DNA of 9,709 nt from a bacterium (GTDB taxonomy: Bacteria > Spirochaetota > UBA4802 > UBA5550): the NCBI GenBank assembly GCA_024224995.1, contig JAAENB010001036.1, positions 1 to 9,709 on the forward strand, given 5' to 3'. The first letter of the stretch is position 1, and the number at the start of each line of letters is the position of its first letter. The translations under genes and the position numbers were made by a program. The notes below the pieces were generated by a model. That model ran no database searches. It was not told the DNA's origin and saw nothing but the letters and a program-made list of their open reading frames with translations. Below, piece by piece: positions 1 to 7,658 of this stretch.

Positions 1-276
1 CTCCAGAACCAGGGCCATTCCTTCAGTATATTCAATAATATCAAAGGTTTCAAGTATCCCTTCAAAATGAAGACCCTTGATGATCTCGTACTCCTGCTTA
101 AACCGGGCGATATCCGATGGGGTTGAATGTTCAATTTTAAGAACCTTGATTATAACCGTTTCGGCGGAGCTCGCAGCCCCGGCTGAATCCCGCCTCCCCC
201 GGTAAACAACGGAATTGGCAGTTTCATCAATTTTTTCCGTTATTATATAATTCAGGATTTTTTTATTATTTCTCAT
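1..276 (-). CDS. N-terminal part of a large multidomain Ser/Thr kinase / ATPase / histidine kinase (runs off left edge)
   Basis: The 92 visible codons encode the N-lobe of an eukaryote-like protein kinase. The motif TANSVVYRG (residues 19-27) takes the place of a glycine-rich loop, VIIKVLK (41-47) supplies the ATP-binding lysine K44, and [10 protein letters not shown] (57-66) carries the helix-C glutamate, probably E62. The segment ending ALVLE fits the strand leading to the hinge. A loop without the usual glycines, followed by ARF.QEYEI, is characteristic of the very long proteins annotated as trifunctional serine/threonine kinase / ATP-binding (AAA/NACHT-like) / sensor histidine kinase. Only the kinase start is in view, so the later domains are inferred. 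The start ATG overlaps the stop of the upstream receptor kinase gene (ATGA), which suggests translational coupling. An alternative is a stand-alone Ser/Thr kinase. The sequence after residue 92 would settle this. Confidence 0.8.
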   Translation of the reverse strand, partial: MRNNKKILNYIITEKIDETANSVVYRGRRDSAGAASSAETVIIKVLKIEHSTPSDIARFKQEYEIIKGLHFEGILETFDIIEYTEGMALVLE

Positions 277-3200
277 TTTTTCTCGTCAATACGAAAAAAG
301 ATTGTAACCCGGGCTCCGCCTTCGTCCCTGTTCTCTGCCGTCAGCTCTGCCTCATCATAACAATACTTAAGCCGTTGTAAAATATTCCCCAGTGTCCGTG
401 AATAGACTTTCCCCGTATCTTCCGGCAGTCCCAGCCCATTATCCAGGATCTCGATATGTACGGTGTTTCCCTCTCGAAGAGCAAAAACTCGGACAAAACC
501 ATCGCCGGCATTATTCCTGAGTCCATGTTTAAGAGAATTTTCCACCAGGGGCTGTATGGTGAGAGGCGGAAGCATTACCCCTCCAAAATTTCCTTCAATT
601 TCCAATTCCGTTGAAAGAATATCCTCAAATTGAAGCTCTTCGAGCTCAAGATAATTTTTTACGAATTCCCATTCCTCATCAAAGGTTATTACCGATCGCA
701 GCACCTGGTTCATCAAAAAACGATAGTTATGCGCCAATTTTAGCAGCGCGCTATTTGCTGTTTTGATGTCCCGCTGCATAAGCGCGTGAATGATATTCAA
801 CGCGTTAAACAGGAAGTGGGGACTCATCCGGTCTTGCAGTAATTTATATTTCGCTTCTTTATGTTCTTTCACCGTTCGTTTTAAGGTAACAAGCGTCTTT
901 ACCCGCACCAGGAACTCATTTTTATTGAGCGGTTTGGTTAAATAATCATTCGCCCCGGCCTCGAAACCCGCCACCAGGTCCGAAATATCATTTCGTGCCG
1001 TAAGCATAATGATAGGAAGATCATGGAGCGAAAAACGTTCTCGCAGCAGCCGGCACACCTGGTAGCCCGACATCCTGGGCATCATAATATCGAGTAATAC
1101 CAGGTCGAAATCCTCTTCTTTTATTATTTCCAATGCCTGGGAACCACTGGACGCCAGGGTTAAGGTATAATCCTCTCGTGAAAGATAGTTCTTTATCACC
1201 TGGAGATTTACCAGGTCATCATCGACCGCTAAAATAGCCCCGTTTTTCCCGGGCTGTTTTCCCTCCGAAGATTCCCGCTCCGTAGAAGCCACCTCTTCGA
1301 CTCCATGGTCCCGGATCAAAGAAGCCCGTTCCAGGCTCAGGGCGATGCTTTCCAGTTTTGCCACACCAACAACTACGGGAACCGTAAAAGAAAACCGTGA
1401 TCCCTTTCCCGGCTCCGATTCTACTGTTATTTTTCCTCCATGCAGCTCCACCAGCTGCTTAACAATGGATAGCCCAATCCCGGTCCCTCCATACCTTCGC
1501 GCGATGGAGCCATCGGCCTGTTCAAATGATTTAAAAATATCGGCCTGTTTTTCCATGGGAATACCAATCCCCGTGTCTGCCACAATCACTTTCAAATAAG
1601 GCTTGCTCTTTGTATCATCGGGCTGCTGCAGTTCTGCTGAGATACAAACCTCTCCTGATTCGGTAAATTTAATCCCGTTCCCCACAAGATTAAAAAGTAT
1701 CTGCTGAAGACGGTCTTCATCTCCCCGTACGGGCGAAGTCTCTTCATCAATAAGATTAACAAGCGTTAACTCTTTCTGCCCCACCAGGGGTCTGGATAAC
1801 TCTATTACTACATCAGTAAGGGATTTTATATCTACGGGAACCTGCTTTAACTCAATCTCTTTATTTTTCAAACGGGCAAAATCAAGCATATCATTCACCA
1901 GGTTCGAAAGCCGCATCCCGCTTGAAACAATAAGAGCAAGGTTTGCCCGGCTTTCCTCATCCAATCCTTCGTTGTCCAGCATTGAATCCGCTATTCCAAT
2001 AATTCCATTAAGAGGAGTTCGAAGCTCATGCGAGGTATTTGCCAGGAATTCATCCTTTAACCTGTCCAGGGTCACCAATTCCACGTTCTTCATTTCAATT
2101 TCCAGGGATTTATCCTCCAGCTTATTCGACAGGTATTCAATAGCAATATAGGCTCTTGAAGAACGAAAAGAAAGAAAATATGCCATTGAAAAGACACAGG
2201 TAAGCAATCCCCAATGCGCAATCCGTATGGTATCAATAACCCGGTTATTAAATAAAATATCATTAATTACAGCTATCAGCAAAATGAAAAACCCGGGAAG
2301 AAAAATATCGGCACCCTCCTGTTTCCGTTTAAACGCGAGCAGCAGTACATACAAGATATATCCCAAAAGCAAAATTTCAAAAACCGGGAACACCCGGAGC
2401 AGGTTCGAATGAATTTCAGACGGGGTAACAAGGACAACAGCAATACAAACAATAACCAGCCCCTGGACAACCCTGAGAACCTTTTTGGAAAATTCGTTAC
2501 GAAACAATGAATATATTATCATGGCATTAATAGGAAATAACAGGTACAGAACGATATAGAACAGCTTCAGGTATACCTGCCAGTTGGTGAGAAGACCGAT
2601 ATGGTTTAAATAGTTATCGCCCGAAAGGAGAGTGTACAATGCGATGAGGAAACAGTTTATACTGTAATAGAGTGACGCTTTGTCGACCTTCCGTAAGATA
2701 AAAAGGCCCAGGTGATACAATGAAATGATAAATAAAATCCCCTGTAGAAAAAAACGAAAAAGCAGCCTTTTTTCACTGGTATGCTCTATATCCGCCTTAT
2801 GCCCCAGCACAAGGGGCTCGCGCCATAGGCCTCCTTTATAAAAATGAAAATTTGAAACATGAAGTATTATTTCCAGCTTCTCTTCTTCCGGAATAAAATC
2901 AACAACTTGAGGAGACCATTGGGGAACAGTTGTTCGATATTCTGTTCCCGCAGTACCGGCAGAAGCCATTTTTTTTCCATTCACATACAGGACATAAGCC
3001 GAAGAAATGCCGGGAATTTTGAAAGCCATTGGTTCTTTTTGCTTTCCCCGCAGCAGAACCAGTCGATAACTCGCATACCCGGTCCCCCGGTTCCAGGGAG
3101 CGGGAAGCGGCATATACGCTCTCGTCCCGGACTTTTGCTCCCCGCTTATATGCTCTTTCCGGTAAAATTCCCACTCTCCTTTGAGCTCAATGGAACCCTG

Positions 3201-3323
3201 TTCTGCAAAGTCCCACGCTCGCAGGTCCATGACCCCTTTAACTGCCACGGGCTTTATCTCCCCGGAACAGCCAAAAAAGAGCAGAATCGATATAGCAAGA
3301 AAACAATTTAATATATATCTCAT
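273..3323 (-). CDS. 7TMR-DISM hybrid receptor kinase with two kinase modules (HisKA-HATPase-REC-LytS-type kinase)
   Basis: This 1016-residue protein starts with a signal sequence and loose lipobox (LFFGC, C19). A beta-rich extracellular domain follows (about 30-175; LKGEWEFY near 47, VNGKK near 114), then seven hydrophobic helices (about 189-386), as in 7TMR-DISM receptors. A coiled linker leads to a HisKA domain with [10 protein letters not shown] (phospho-acceptor H432) and a HATPase with N-box 545-554, DTGIGIP 583-589 and GGTGIGLSI 612-620. The receiver domain spans about 696-812: D701-D703 acidic pocket, D745 phospho-acceptor, T775, K797. The C-terminus is a second kinase of the LytS type (PF06580): SPHFLFN with H836, N-box VENSLKHG 927-934, DNGLGLP 961-967. 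The usual GxGLxN of its ATP lid is replaced by SRTLGN (975-980), so its catalytic capacity is uncertain. The expected role is membrane sensing of a small ligand, possibly a sugar, with phosphotransfer to D745. The start is supported by AAGG nine bases upstream and by the signal peptide. Confidence 0.93.
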   Translation of the reverse strand: MRYILNCFLAISILLFFGCSGEIKPVAVKGVMDLRAWDFAEQGSIELKGEWEFYRKEHISGEQKSGTRAYMPLPAPWNRGTGYASYRLVLLRGKQKEPMAFKIPGISSAYVLYVNGKKMASAGTAGTEYRTTVPQWSPQVVDFIPEEEKLEIILHVSNFHFYKGGLWREPLVLGHKADIEHTSEKRLLFRFFLQGILFIISLYHLGLFILRKVDKASLYYSINCFLIALYTLLSGDNYLNHIGLLTNWQVYLKLFYIVLYLLFPINAMIIYSLFRNEFSKKVLRVVQGLVIVCIAVVLVTPSEIHSNLLRVFPVFEILLLGYILYVLLLAFKRKQEGADIFLPGFFILLIAVINDILFNNRVIDTIRIAHWGLLTCVFSMAYFLSFRSSRAYIAIEYLSNKLEDKSLEIEMKNVELVTLDRLKDEFLANTSHELRTPLNGIIGIADSMLDNEGLDEESRANLALIVSSGMRLSNLVNDMLDFARLKNKEIELKQVPVDIKSLTDVVIELSRPLVGQKELTLVNLIDEETSPVRGDEDRLQQILFNLVGNGIKFTESGEVCISAELQQPDDTKSKPYLKVIVADTGIGIPMEKQADIFKSFEQADGSIARRYGGTGIGLSIVKQLVELHGGKITVESEPGKGSRFSFTVPVVVGVAKLESIALSLERASLIRDHGVEEVASTERESSEGKQPGKNGAILAVDDDLVNLQVIKNYLSREDYTLTLASSGSQALEIIKEEDFDLVLLDIMMPRMSGYQVCRLLRERFSLHDLPIIMLTARNDISDLVAGFEAGANDYLTKPLNKNEFLVRVKTLVTLKRTVKEHKEAKYKLLQDRMSPHFLFNALNIIHALMQRDIKTANSALLKLAHNYRFLMNQVLRSVITFDEEWEFVKNYLELEELQFEDILSTELEIEGNFGGVMLPPLTIQPLVENSLKHGLRNNAGDGFVRVFALREGNTVHIEILDNGLGLPEDTGKVYSRTLGNILQRLKYCYDEAELTAENRDEGGARVTIFFRIDEKK

Positions 3324-3346
3324 TGTTGAAAACCTTATTACATACC

Positions 3347-3383
3347 TCTTGACAAATTATAGAATAGCTTAAATCTTGACAAA
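3347..3383 (+). repeat. Direct repeat of TCTTGACAAA in the divergent promoter region
   Basis: Two exact copies of the 10-mer TCTTGACAAA lie at 3347-3356 and 3374-3383, 27 bases apart start to start. For the minus-strand promoter, one copy covers the -35 box and the other covers the expected transcription start. This arrangement could suit a regulator-binding site. The copies also contain TTGACA and could simply reflect promoter-like sequence. Confidence 0.5.
3356..3382 (-). promoter_or_regulatory. Candidate sigma70 promoter for the receptor-kinase operon
   Basis: On the minus strand, TTGTCA (3382-3377) is followed after 15 bases by a perfect TATAAT (3361-3356). Transcription would start near 3349, leaving a leader of about 25 bases before the ATG at 3323. 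The spacer is shorter than the ideal 17, so strength is uncertain. The -35 element lies inside one copy of a repeated 10-mer. Confidence 0.5.
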
Positions 3384-3389
3384 AAAAAA

Positions 3390-3419
3390 TTCAAGAGAAA
3401 AATACAATTGTGTGATAAT
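3390..3419 (+). promoter_or_regulatory. Weak candidate promoter for the deacetylase gene
   Basis: An extended -10 motif, TG-T-GATAAT (3411-3419), lies 18 bases after a poor -35 match TTCAAG (3390-3395). It would give a transcript of about 35 bases before the ATG. The leader contains AAGGAAG (3443-3449), an SD-like site 12 bases from the start codon. Confidence 0.3.
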
Positions 3420-3461
3420 CTCTTGTTAATAAGCACAATTTTAAGGAAGATTCTTCATTAA

Positions 3462-4271
3462 ATGAGCAAAAAAAGCATATATATACTACTAATTATAGCA
3501 TTCTGTGTGACTCCCCTGACAGGACAAAAAGAAAGCCGGGAAAGCTTCAAATCCCTTAAAAGAAAGCTTATCATCAAGTATTCGGGCAAGGAACCAAAAG
3601 AGTTCTCTCCCTGGCTCCCGGGCATAAAACGAGGAATCCGGACCAAAGAAAAGATCATTGCACTAACATTCGATGCCTGCGGCGGCCATTCAGGCGACAG
3701 GTTCGACAAAAAACTCGTTGATTTTCTCATAAAGAACAACATACCCACTACAATTTTTGTCTCAGGTAAATGGATCAACTCAAATAGAAAATCCTTTATG
3801 GAGCTTGTTGGAAACCCTCTTTTTGAGATAGAAAACCACGGTTTAGTCCATCGACCATGCTCTGTTGCCGATTTTAGTAAATTCGGTATTGACGGTACAG
3901 GAGGGGTTGCAAAGGTTATTGACGAAATAGAGCTCAATGCCCGAAAAATAGCTCATATTACCGGGAGAAGACCCATTTTCTTCCGGCCCGGTACCACTTA
4001 TTTCGACGATATTGCCGTTAAAATCGTTTATGACCTGAAACATACCCCTATAAACTATAATTGCCCTTCGGGAGACACGGAAAAGGATATGACTCCCCAC
4101 AAAATAGCTCAAAAAGTACTCCGTTCCGCAAAAAACGGTTCTATTGTTATTATGCATATGAACCATCCGCAGCGAAGCACCCGCAAAGCCCTTGAAATTA
4201 CCATTCCCCTCTTAAAACAACGGGGCTACCGTTTTGTAAAATTAAGGGACTATAAAAAACAACTATACTAA
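3462..4271 (+). CDS. Secreted polysaccharide deacetylase (NodB-homology, CE4-like)
   Basis: This 269-residue protein has an N-terminal hydrophobic signal (residues 1-21, KKSIYILLIIAF...). The NodB fold follows from about residue 64. Motif 1 is ALTFDACGG (67-75), with D71 as the likely catalytic base. Motif 2 is ENHGLVH (124-130), with H126 and H130 as metal ligands in the HxxxH pattern. Motif 3 is FFRPGTTYFDD (173-183, R175). A late IVIMHMNHP (228-236) supplies the conserved histidine H232. Enzymes of this family remove N- or O-acetyl groups from cell-wall or exported polysaccharides, so it should act outside the cytoplasmic membrane. The usual second aspartate of TFDD is alanine here, as I recall for a known TFDACGG subgroup. 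The true substrate cannot be read from sequence. It is a single-gene unit: the next gene has its own promoter 18 bases after this stop. Confidence 0.9.
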   Translation: MSKKSIYILLIIAFCVTPLTGQKESRESFKSLKRKLIIKYSGKEPKEFSPWLPGIKRGIRTKEKIIALTFDACGGHSGDRFDKKLVDFLIKNNIPTTIFVSGKWINSNRKSFMELVGNPLFEIENHGLVHRPCSVADFSKFGIDGTGGVAKVIDEIELNARKIAHITGRRPIFFRPGTTYFDDIAVKIVYDLKHTPINYNCPSGDTEKDMTPHKIAQKVLRSAKNGSIVIMHMNHPQRSTRKALEITIPLLKQRGYRFVKLRDYKKQLY

Positions 4272-4288
4272 AACCAACCATAATTGTA

Positions 4289-4316
4289 TTGACTTTATAC
4301 CAACTTGTTCTATAAT
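4289..4316 (+). promoter_or_regulatory. Sigma70-type promoter for the REC-PAS histidine kinase gene
   Basis: TTGACT (4289-4294), a 16-base spacer and a perfect TATAAT (4311-4316) precede the ATG at 4340. The start site would be near 4323, giving a very short leader of about 17 bases. No Shine-Dalgarno sequence is visible between the -10 box and the start codon. Confidence 0.7.
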
Positions 4317-4339
4317 AAAATGAACCCTGAAAAAAAGTT

Positions 4340-5716
4340 ATGGAAAAGTTCAGAATATTAATCGTTGAAAACGAAACCCTGATTGCTCTTCATATTAAAA
4401 CAATCCTTGAAGCAAGGAATTATGATGTTCTTGATCCCGCGTTCTCCGGTGAAAAGGCAATTGAGCGGGTTAAAACGGAAAAACCCGACCTTATTCTTAT
4501 GGATATCCTGCTGGACAGGGGCATAGACGGAATTGAAACAGCGATGCGTATTCAATCAGAACATGATATTCCCATTATATACCTCACAGCCAGTACCGAT
4601 GAAAAAAACCTGAAACGTGCCCAGGAAACCAAACCCTACGGATACCTCATCAAGCCCGTTAAAGGGTATGAACTCTATTCTACCGTTGAAACAGTTCTTA
4701 CCAAACATAAACTGGAAAAAATGATACGGGAAAGTGAAGAATTTAACTCCAGCCTGCTTAATAATTCTCCCAACCCGGTCCTGGTTATTAACCCGGATAT
4801 GTCTATAAAATATATCAATCCTGCCCTGGCCAAACTTACGGGGTTTACCGCCTCGGACCTCATCAATAGCAGCCCTCCATACCCCTGGTGGCTTGAGAAA
4901 GAAAATCTTCAAAATACGGAATACCCTGGCACTGTGCTGGGAACCGGTGCAAAAAAAACAGAAAAACTTTTTCAAAAAAAATACGGGGAACATTTCTGGG
5001 TTGCGATTACCTCGGTTCCTTTAAGTCAAAAAGAGGAATCCACACTGCTGTTGGAAAACTGGGTAGACATTACCACAAGTAAACAACTAAAACAGGAGAT
5101 CCTGGATATTAGTGAAAAAGAACGGGTCCGGATTGGCCACGACCTGCATGACGGTATTGGACAGGATCTCACGGGTATTGGGTTTCTCTTTAAAGTTCTT
5201 ATGAATAAAATCGTCAATAAAGAGTTCCCCGAAGAATCGGAAGCTCAAATGATCATGGATATGATAGACCAGGCCAAAACCCATGTCCGGATGCTGGCCA
5301 AAGGGCTCTCTCCCGTTAATATGGAAAAGAACGGTATTATTATCGCGGTTAAAGAATTATGCCTTAACACAGAAAAAATATTTGATATAACCTGCACTTT
5401 CGATTATAATGAAGAACTGGATATTGAAGACAACACCATTGCAACCCATACGTATCATATAATTCAGGAATCGATAAACAATGGGGTTAAACATGGAAAG
5501 GCAAGCTGCATCATAATCACAATGAAAAAAAAGGGTAGTAAAATTACCCTTTTAATTAAAGACAACGGTATTGGCCTGAAAGAACATGCGAATACACCAA
5601 AGGGGCTGGGACTTGACCTTATGAAATACCGGGCAGACATTATTGGGGGAATGCTTTCAATAGAACCGAGAACATCGGGAGGAACTGTTGTAACCTGCAT
5701 TATTGAGCCGGAATAA
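4340..5716 (+). CDS. Cytoplasmic REC-PAS-HisKA_3 histidine kinase (NarX/DesK-like kinase core)
   Basis: This 458-residue protein has no membrane segment. Residues 5-120 form a receiver domain: acidic E10 and E12 replace the usual aspartate pair, with phospho-acceptor D55, T83 and K105. Residues about 132-246 are a PAS domain (NNSPNPVLVINPD, then YINPALAKLTGF). Residues about 255-325 are a HisKA_3 dimerisation domain with DLHDGIGQDL, in which H270 is the phospho-acceptor. The C-terminal HATPase has N-box QESINNGVKHG (376-386), DNGIGL (408-413) and KGLGLDLMKYRA (421-432). HisKA_3 kinases normally phosphorylate NarL/LuxR-type regulators, and such a regulator is the next gene, 158 bases downstream. 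The receiver at the front means this kinase is probably itself controlled by phosphorylation from another kinase. The start is fixed by the receiver domain beginning at residue 4, although no SD is seen. Confidence 0.93.
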   Translation: MEKFRILIVENETLIALHIKTILEARNYDVLDPAFSGEKAIERVKTEKPDLILMDILLDRGIDGIETAMRIQSEHDIPIIYLTASTDEKNLKRAQETKPYGYLIKPVKGYELYSTVETVLTKHKLEKMIRESEEFNSSLLNNSPNPVLVINPDMSIKYINPALAKLTGFTASDLINSSPPYPWWLEKENLQNTEYPGTVLGTGAKKTEKLFQKKYGEHFWVAITSVPLSQKEESTLLLENWVDITTSKQLKQEILDISEKERVRIGHDLHDGIGQDLTGIGFLFKVLMNKIVNKEFPEESEAQMIMDMIDQAKTHVRMLAKGLSPVNMEKNGIIIAVKELCLNTEKIFDITCTFDYNEELDIEDNTIATHTYHIIQESINNGVKHGKASCIIITMKKKGSKITLLIKDNGIGLKEHANTPKGLGLDLMKYRADIIGGMLSIEPRTSGGTVVTCIIEPE

Positions 5717-5791
5717 AACACTCTATATGCGGGGGAAAGCCTTAAGCCGGGTAACACTTTATAGTGCTTTAAAATATTATCAAAAAAAAAA

Positions 5792-5871
5792 TTGACTAAA
5801 ACCGTACTATTACGTAAGTTTTATTAAGGAGATAATAAAGATTGATTTTATAATTAATTTATGAAAGAGGG
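5792..5871 (+). promoter_or_regulatory. Leader region of the response-regulator gene: possible promoter elements and SD
   Basis: The 158-base gap 5717-5874 holds TTGACT (5792-5797) with only a poor -10 at the right distance (TAAGTT, 5815-5820). It also holds a good TATAAT (5849-5854) without a matching -35. CGTA-N4-TACG (5803-5814) is a short inverted repeat that could be an operator. GAGGG (5867-5871), three bases before the ATG at 5875, is the likely ribosome binding site. No convincing terminator separates this gene from the kinase before it. Confidence 0.3.
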
Positions 5872-5874
5872 TTC

Positions 5875-6570
5875 ATGTCAGGAGAGAGTACCGAAAATAA
5901 AAAAACCGAAAGCAGTATAATATCTCAACAAACCAAGATATTTATTGTTGATGATCACCAGATTGTCCGCTGCGGCCTTACCCAATTCCTGAACAGCCAG
6001 AAAAATCTGGAGGTCTGCGGAGAAGCTGCCGACGCCAATACTGCTATTGCAATGTTAAATACCTGTTCTCCGGATATAGCAATTGTTGATATAAACCTGG
6101 AAGGGATCAACGGGATTGAGTTAATTAAGGCCATTGATTCACGCTATAAGAACATTCATATTCTTGTTCTTTCCATGCACGGAGAAAGCGCGAATATTGA
6201 ACTTGCCATGAAAGCAGGTGCCAGGGGTTATGTTCTTAAAAGCGAACCCGTAGACCAGATCATTGATGCCATTAACCGGATCCTGAAAGGAGAAACCTAT
6301 ATCAGCGACTGTCTTAAAGACAAGCTCCTGAATAAGATCATTCTTCACCCGGCCGAAGAAAAAGAAAACTTCCCTGCGCTGCTCACGTCCAGGGAATTCG
6401 AGATATTTAAACTCATTGGAGAAGGGCATTCCAGAAGTGAGATCGCGCACCGGCTCAACCTTAATTCCTCTACAATCGGGACGTACCGGGACCGGATCAA
6501 ATCAAAGCTTAACATTACCAGCTCAAGTGAACTGGTAAAATTCGCTGTGGAATGGGTACTAAAGCACTAG
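5875..6570 (+). CDS. NarL/FixJ-family response regulator (REC + LuxR-type HTH)
   Basis: This 231-residue protein has a hydrophilic 20-residue N-terminal tail, then a receiver domain (about 21-137). The receiver contains D26 and D27 in the acidic pocket, phospho-acceptor D72 (IVDINLEG), S100 in LSMH and K122 in YVLKS. A linker precedes the LuxR-type helix-turn-helix (about 168-228): LTSREFEIFKLIGEGHSRSEIAHRL, with recognition helix STIGTYRDRIKSKL (199-212) and ending ELVKFAVEWV. This is the normal size and layout of a DNA-binding NarL-type regulator, which dimerises and binds target promoters after phosphorylation. The preceding gene encodes a HisKA_3 kinase, the usual partner type, and the following kinase gene begins five bases after this stop, so the three genes probably act together. 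Targets are unknown. Confidence 0.94.
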   Translation: MSGESTENKKTESSIISQQTKIFIVDDHQIVRCGLTQFLNSQKNLEVCGEAADANTAIAMLNTCSPDIAIVDINLEGINGIELIKAIDSRYKNIHILVLSMHGESANIELAMKAGARGYVLKSEPVDQIIDAINRILKGETYISDCLKDKLLNKIILHPAEEKENFPALLTSREFEIFKLIGEGHSRSEIAHRLNLNSSTIGTYRDRIKSKLNITSSSELVKFAVEWVLKH

Positions 6571-6575
6571 AATAT

Positions 6576-7625
6576 ATGAAAAACACAACAAAAATCAGGG
6601 TTAGAATATTATCCCTTTCACTTATTTTTGGATTAGGAACCTGGTTTATTGATGCCCTGGTTGACTATTTAATTTTCTACAAGCCCATGCACAAAGGGAC
6701 ATTCCCAAATATACTTATTTTTAATCTCTCCCATCATGAGATCTATATGCGGACAGTTATTCTAATATCTTTTTTATTATTCGGTATTTTTGTATCCGGT
6801 TTTATGATCCGGTTAAAACGGTCTCAAGAAAAACTTTTCCGGAAGAATAATGAGTTTGAAGCCACGAACGAAGAACTCGAAGCAACCAATGAAGAGCTGG
6901 GTTCCTCTATGGAAGAGCTTGAAGCCTCTAATGAAGAGCTCCAGGTAATGAATGAAGAACTGATCCAGGCTCAAGCGGAAAGAGAAGAGTCTGAGAAAAT
7001 AATGGCCGAATCCCTGAAAGAAAAAGAAGTACTGCTAAAAGAGATCCATCACCGGGTGAAGAACAATATGCAGGTTATATCGAGCCTCCTTGCCCTTCAA
7101 GCGGACTATATCAGGGACGACTACGACCGTGAACTTTTTAATGAAAGCCATAACCGGATCCATACCATGGCTCTTGTTCATGAAAAACTGTACCAGTCGA
7201 ATAATATGGCAAGCATCAATTTTGCCGAATATATTGTTGAGCTCTCGGAGAATCTCTTCCAGTTCTATCATATTGACCGGTCATTGATCGATTTTAAAGT
7301 CGATGTTAACAATATATTTATTACCATTGACACTGCCATTCCCTGCGCGCAAATTATTAACGAACTTATTTCCAACTCCCTGAAATACGCCTTTCCCAAC
7401 AACAGGCAGGGTCTAATATCAATTTCCTTGCTGAAAAAAAATATCGAAAACAAGGAAAAGCATTTCCTTACCGTTCGGGACAACGGCATCGGGATTCCCG
7501 GGACCATCGATTTTGAAAAGACAGAAACCCTGGGAATGCAGATGGTCATGGCTTTAGCCAGGCAGCTCAAAGGAGTTGTTGAACTAAACAGGGAAGACGG
7601 TACAGGCTTTACTATCACCTTTTGA
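6576..7625 (+). CDS. Two-TM sensor histidine kinase, HisKA_2/HWE type, with heptad coiled coil
   Basis: Counting from the ATG at 6576 (349 residues), TM1 is about 10-35 and TM2 about 57-78, separated by a loop of roughly 20 residues with no recognisable sensor domain. Five heptads of the type EATNEEL follow (95-129), within a coiled coil of about 60 residues. The kinase core begins LLKEIHHRVKNNMQ (153-166); the histidine before the arginine, H159, is the likely phospho-acceptor. The HATPase has N-box INELISNSLKYAFP (261-274), DNGIGIP (302-308) and TLGMQMV (318-324). Kinases of this family often feed stand-alone or atypical receivers. An in-frame ATG at 6552 would add eight residues and overlap the upstream gene. 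I prefer 6576 because it avoids the overlap, but neither start has a clear SD, so translation coupled to the response regulator is plausible. Confidence 0.92.
   Translation: MKNTTKIRVRILSLSLIFGLGTWFIDALVDYLIFYKPMHKGTFPNILIFNLSHHEIYMRTVILISFLLFGIFVSGFMIRLKRSQEKLFRKNNEFEATNEELEATNEELGSSMEELEASNEELQVMNEELIQAQAEREESEKIMAESLKEKEVLLKEIHHRVKNNMQVISSLLALQADYIRDDYDRELFNESHNRIHTMALVHEKLYQSNNMASINFAEYIVELSENLFQFYHIDRSLIDFKVDVNNIFITIDTAIPCAQIINELISNSLKYAFPNNRQGLISISLLKKNIENKEKHFLTVRDNGIGIPGTIDFEKTETLGMQMVMALARQLKGVVELNREDGTGFTITF
6858..6962 (+). repeat. Five 21-bp coding repeats (heptads EATNEEL) inside the HWE-type kinase
   Basis: Five consecutive heptads read EATNEEL, EATNEEL, GSSMEEL, EASNEEL and QVMNEEL. 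The leucine-ended heptad pattern fits a parallel coiled-coil signalling helix between TM2 and the kinase core. The DNA copies differ at many third positions, so the repeat is kept at the protein level rather than being a recent DNA duplication. The same style of heptad is known from coiled coils between CheR-type and PAS domains. Confidence 0.85.
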
Positions 7626-7658
7626 TTCTCTGGTCGTGTCTCAATATACCGAAAAACG

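Noticed and set aside
2859..3311. A 150-codon plus-strand open frame opposite the receptor kinase N-terminus.
   Set aside because: The minus strand there encodes a signal peptide and conserved sensor-domain motifs. The antisense frame has no domain or ribosome binding site.
5736..5790. Possible terminator after the REC-PAS kinase: AAAGC (5736-5740) with GCTTT (5766-5770) and an inner CACT/AGTG hairpin.
   Set aside because: The stems are only four to five bases, the outer one spans a long loop, the two share a base, and the run after it is A-rich and not T-rich on the plus strand.
5826..5857. Strong SD-like AAGGAG (5826-5831) far upstream of the response-regulator start, suggesting a leader peptide.
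   Set aside because: The nearest downstream candidate starts (TTG at 5842 and non-standard ATT) give three and seven codons before a stop, and no ATG lies at the right distance.
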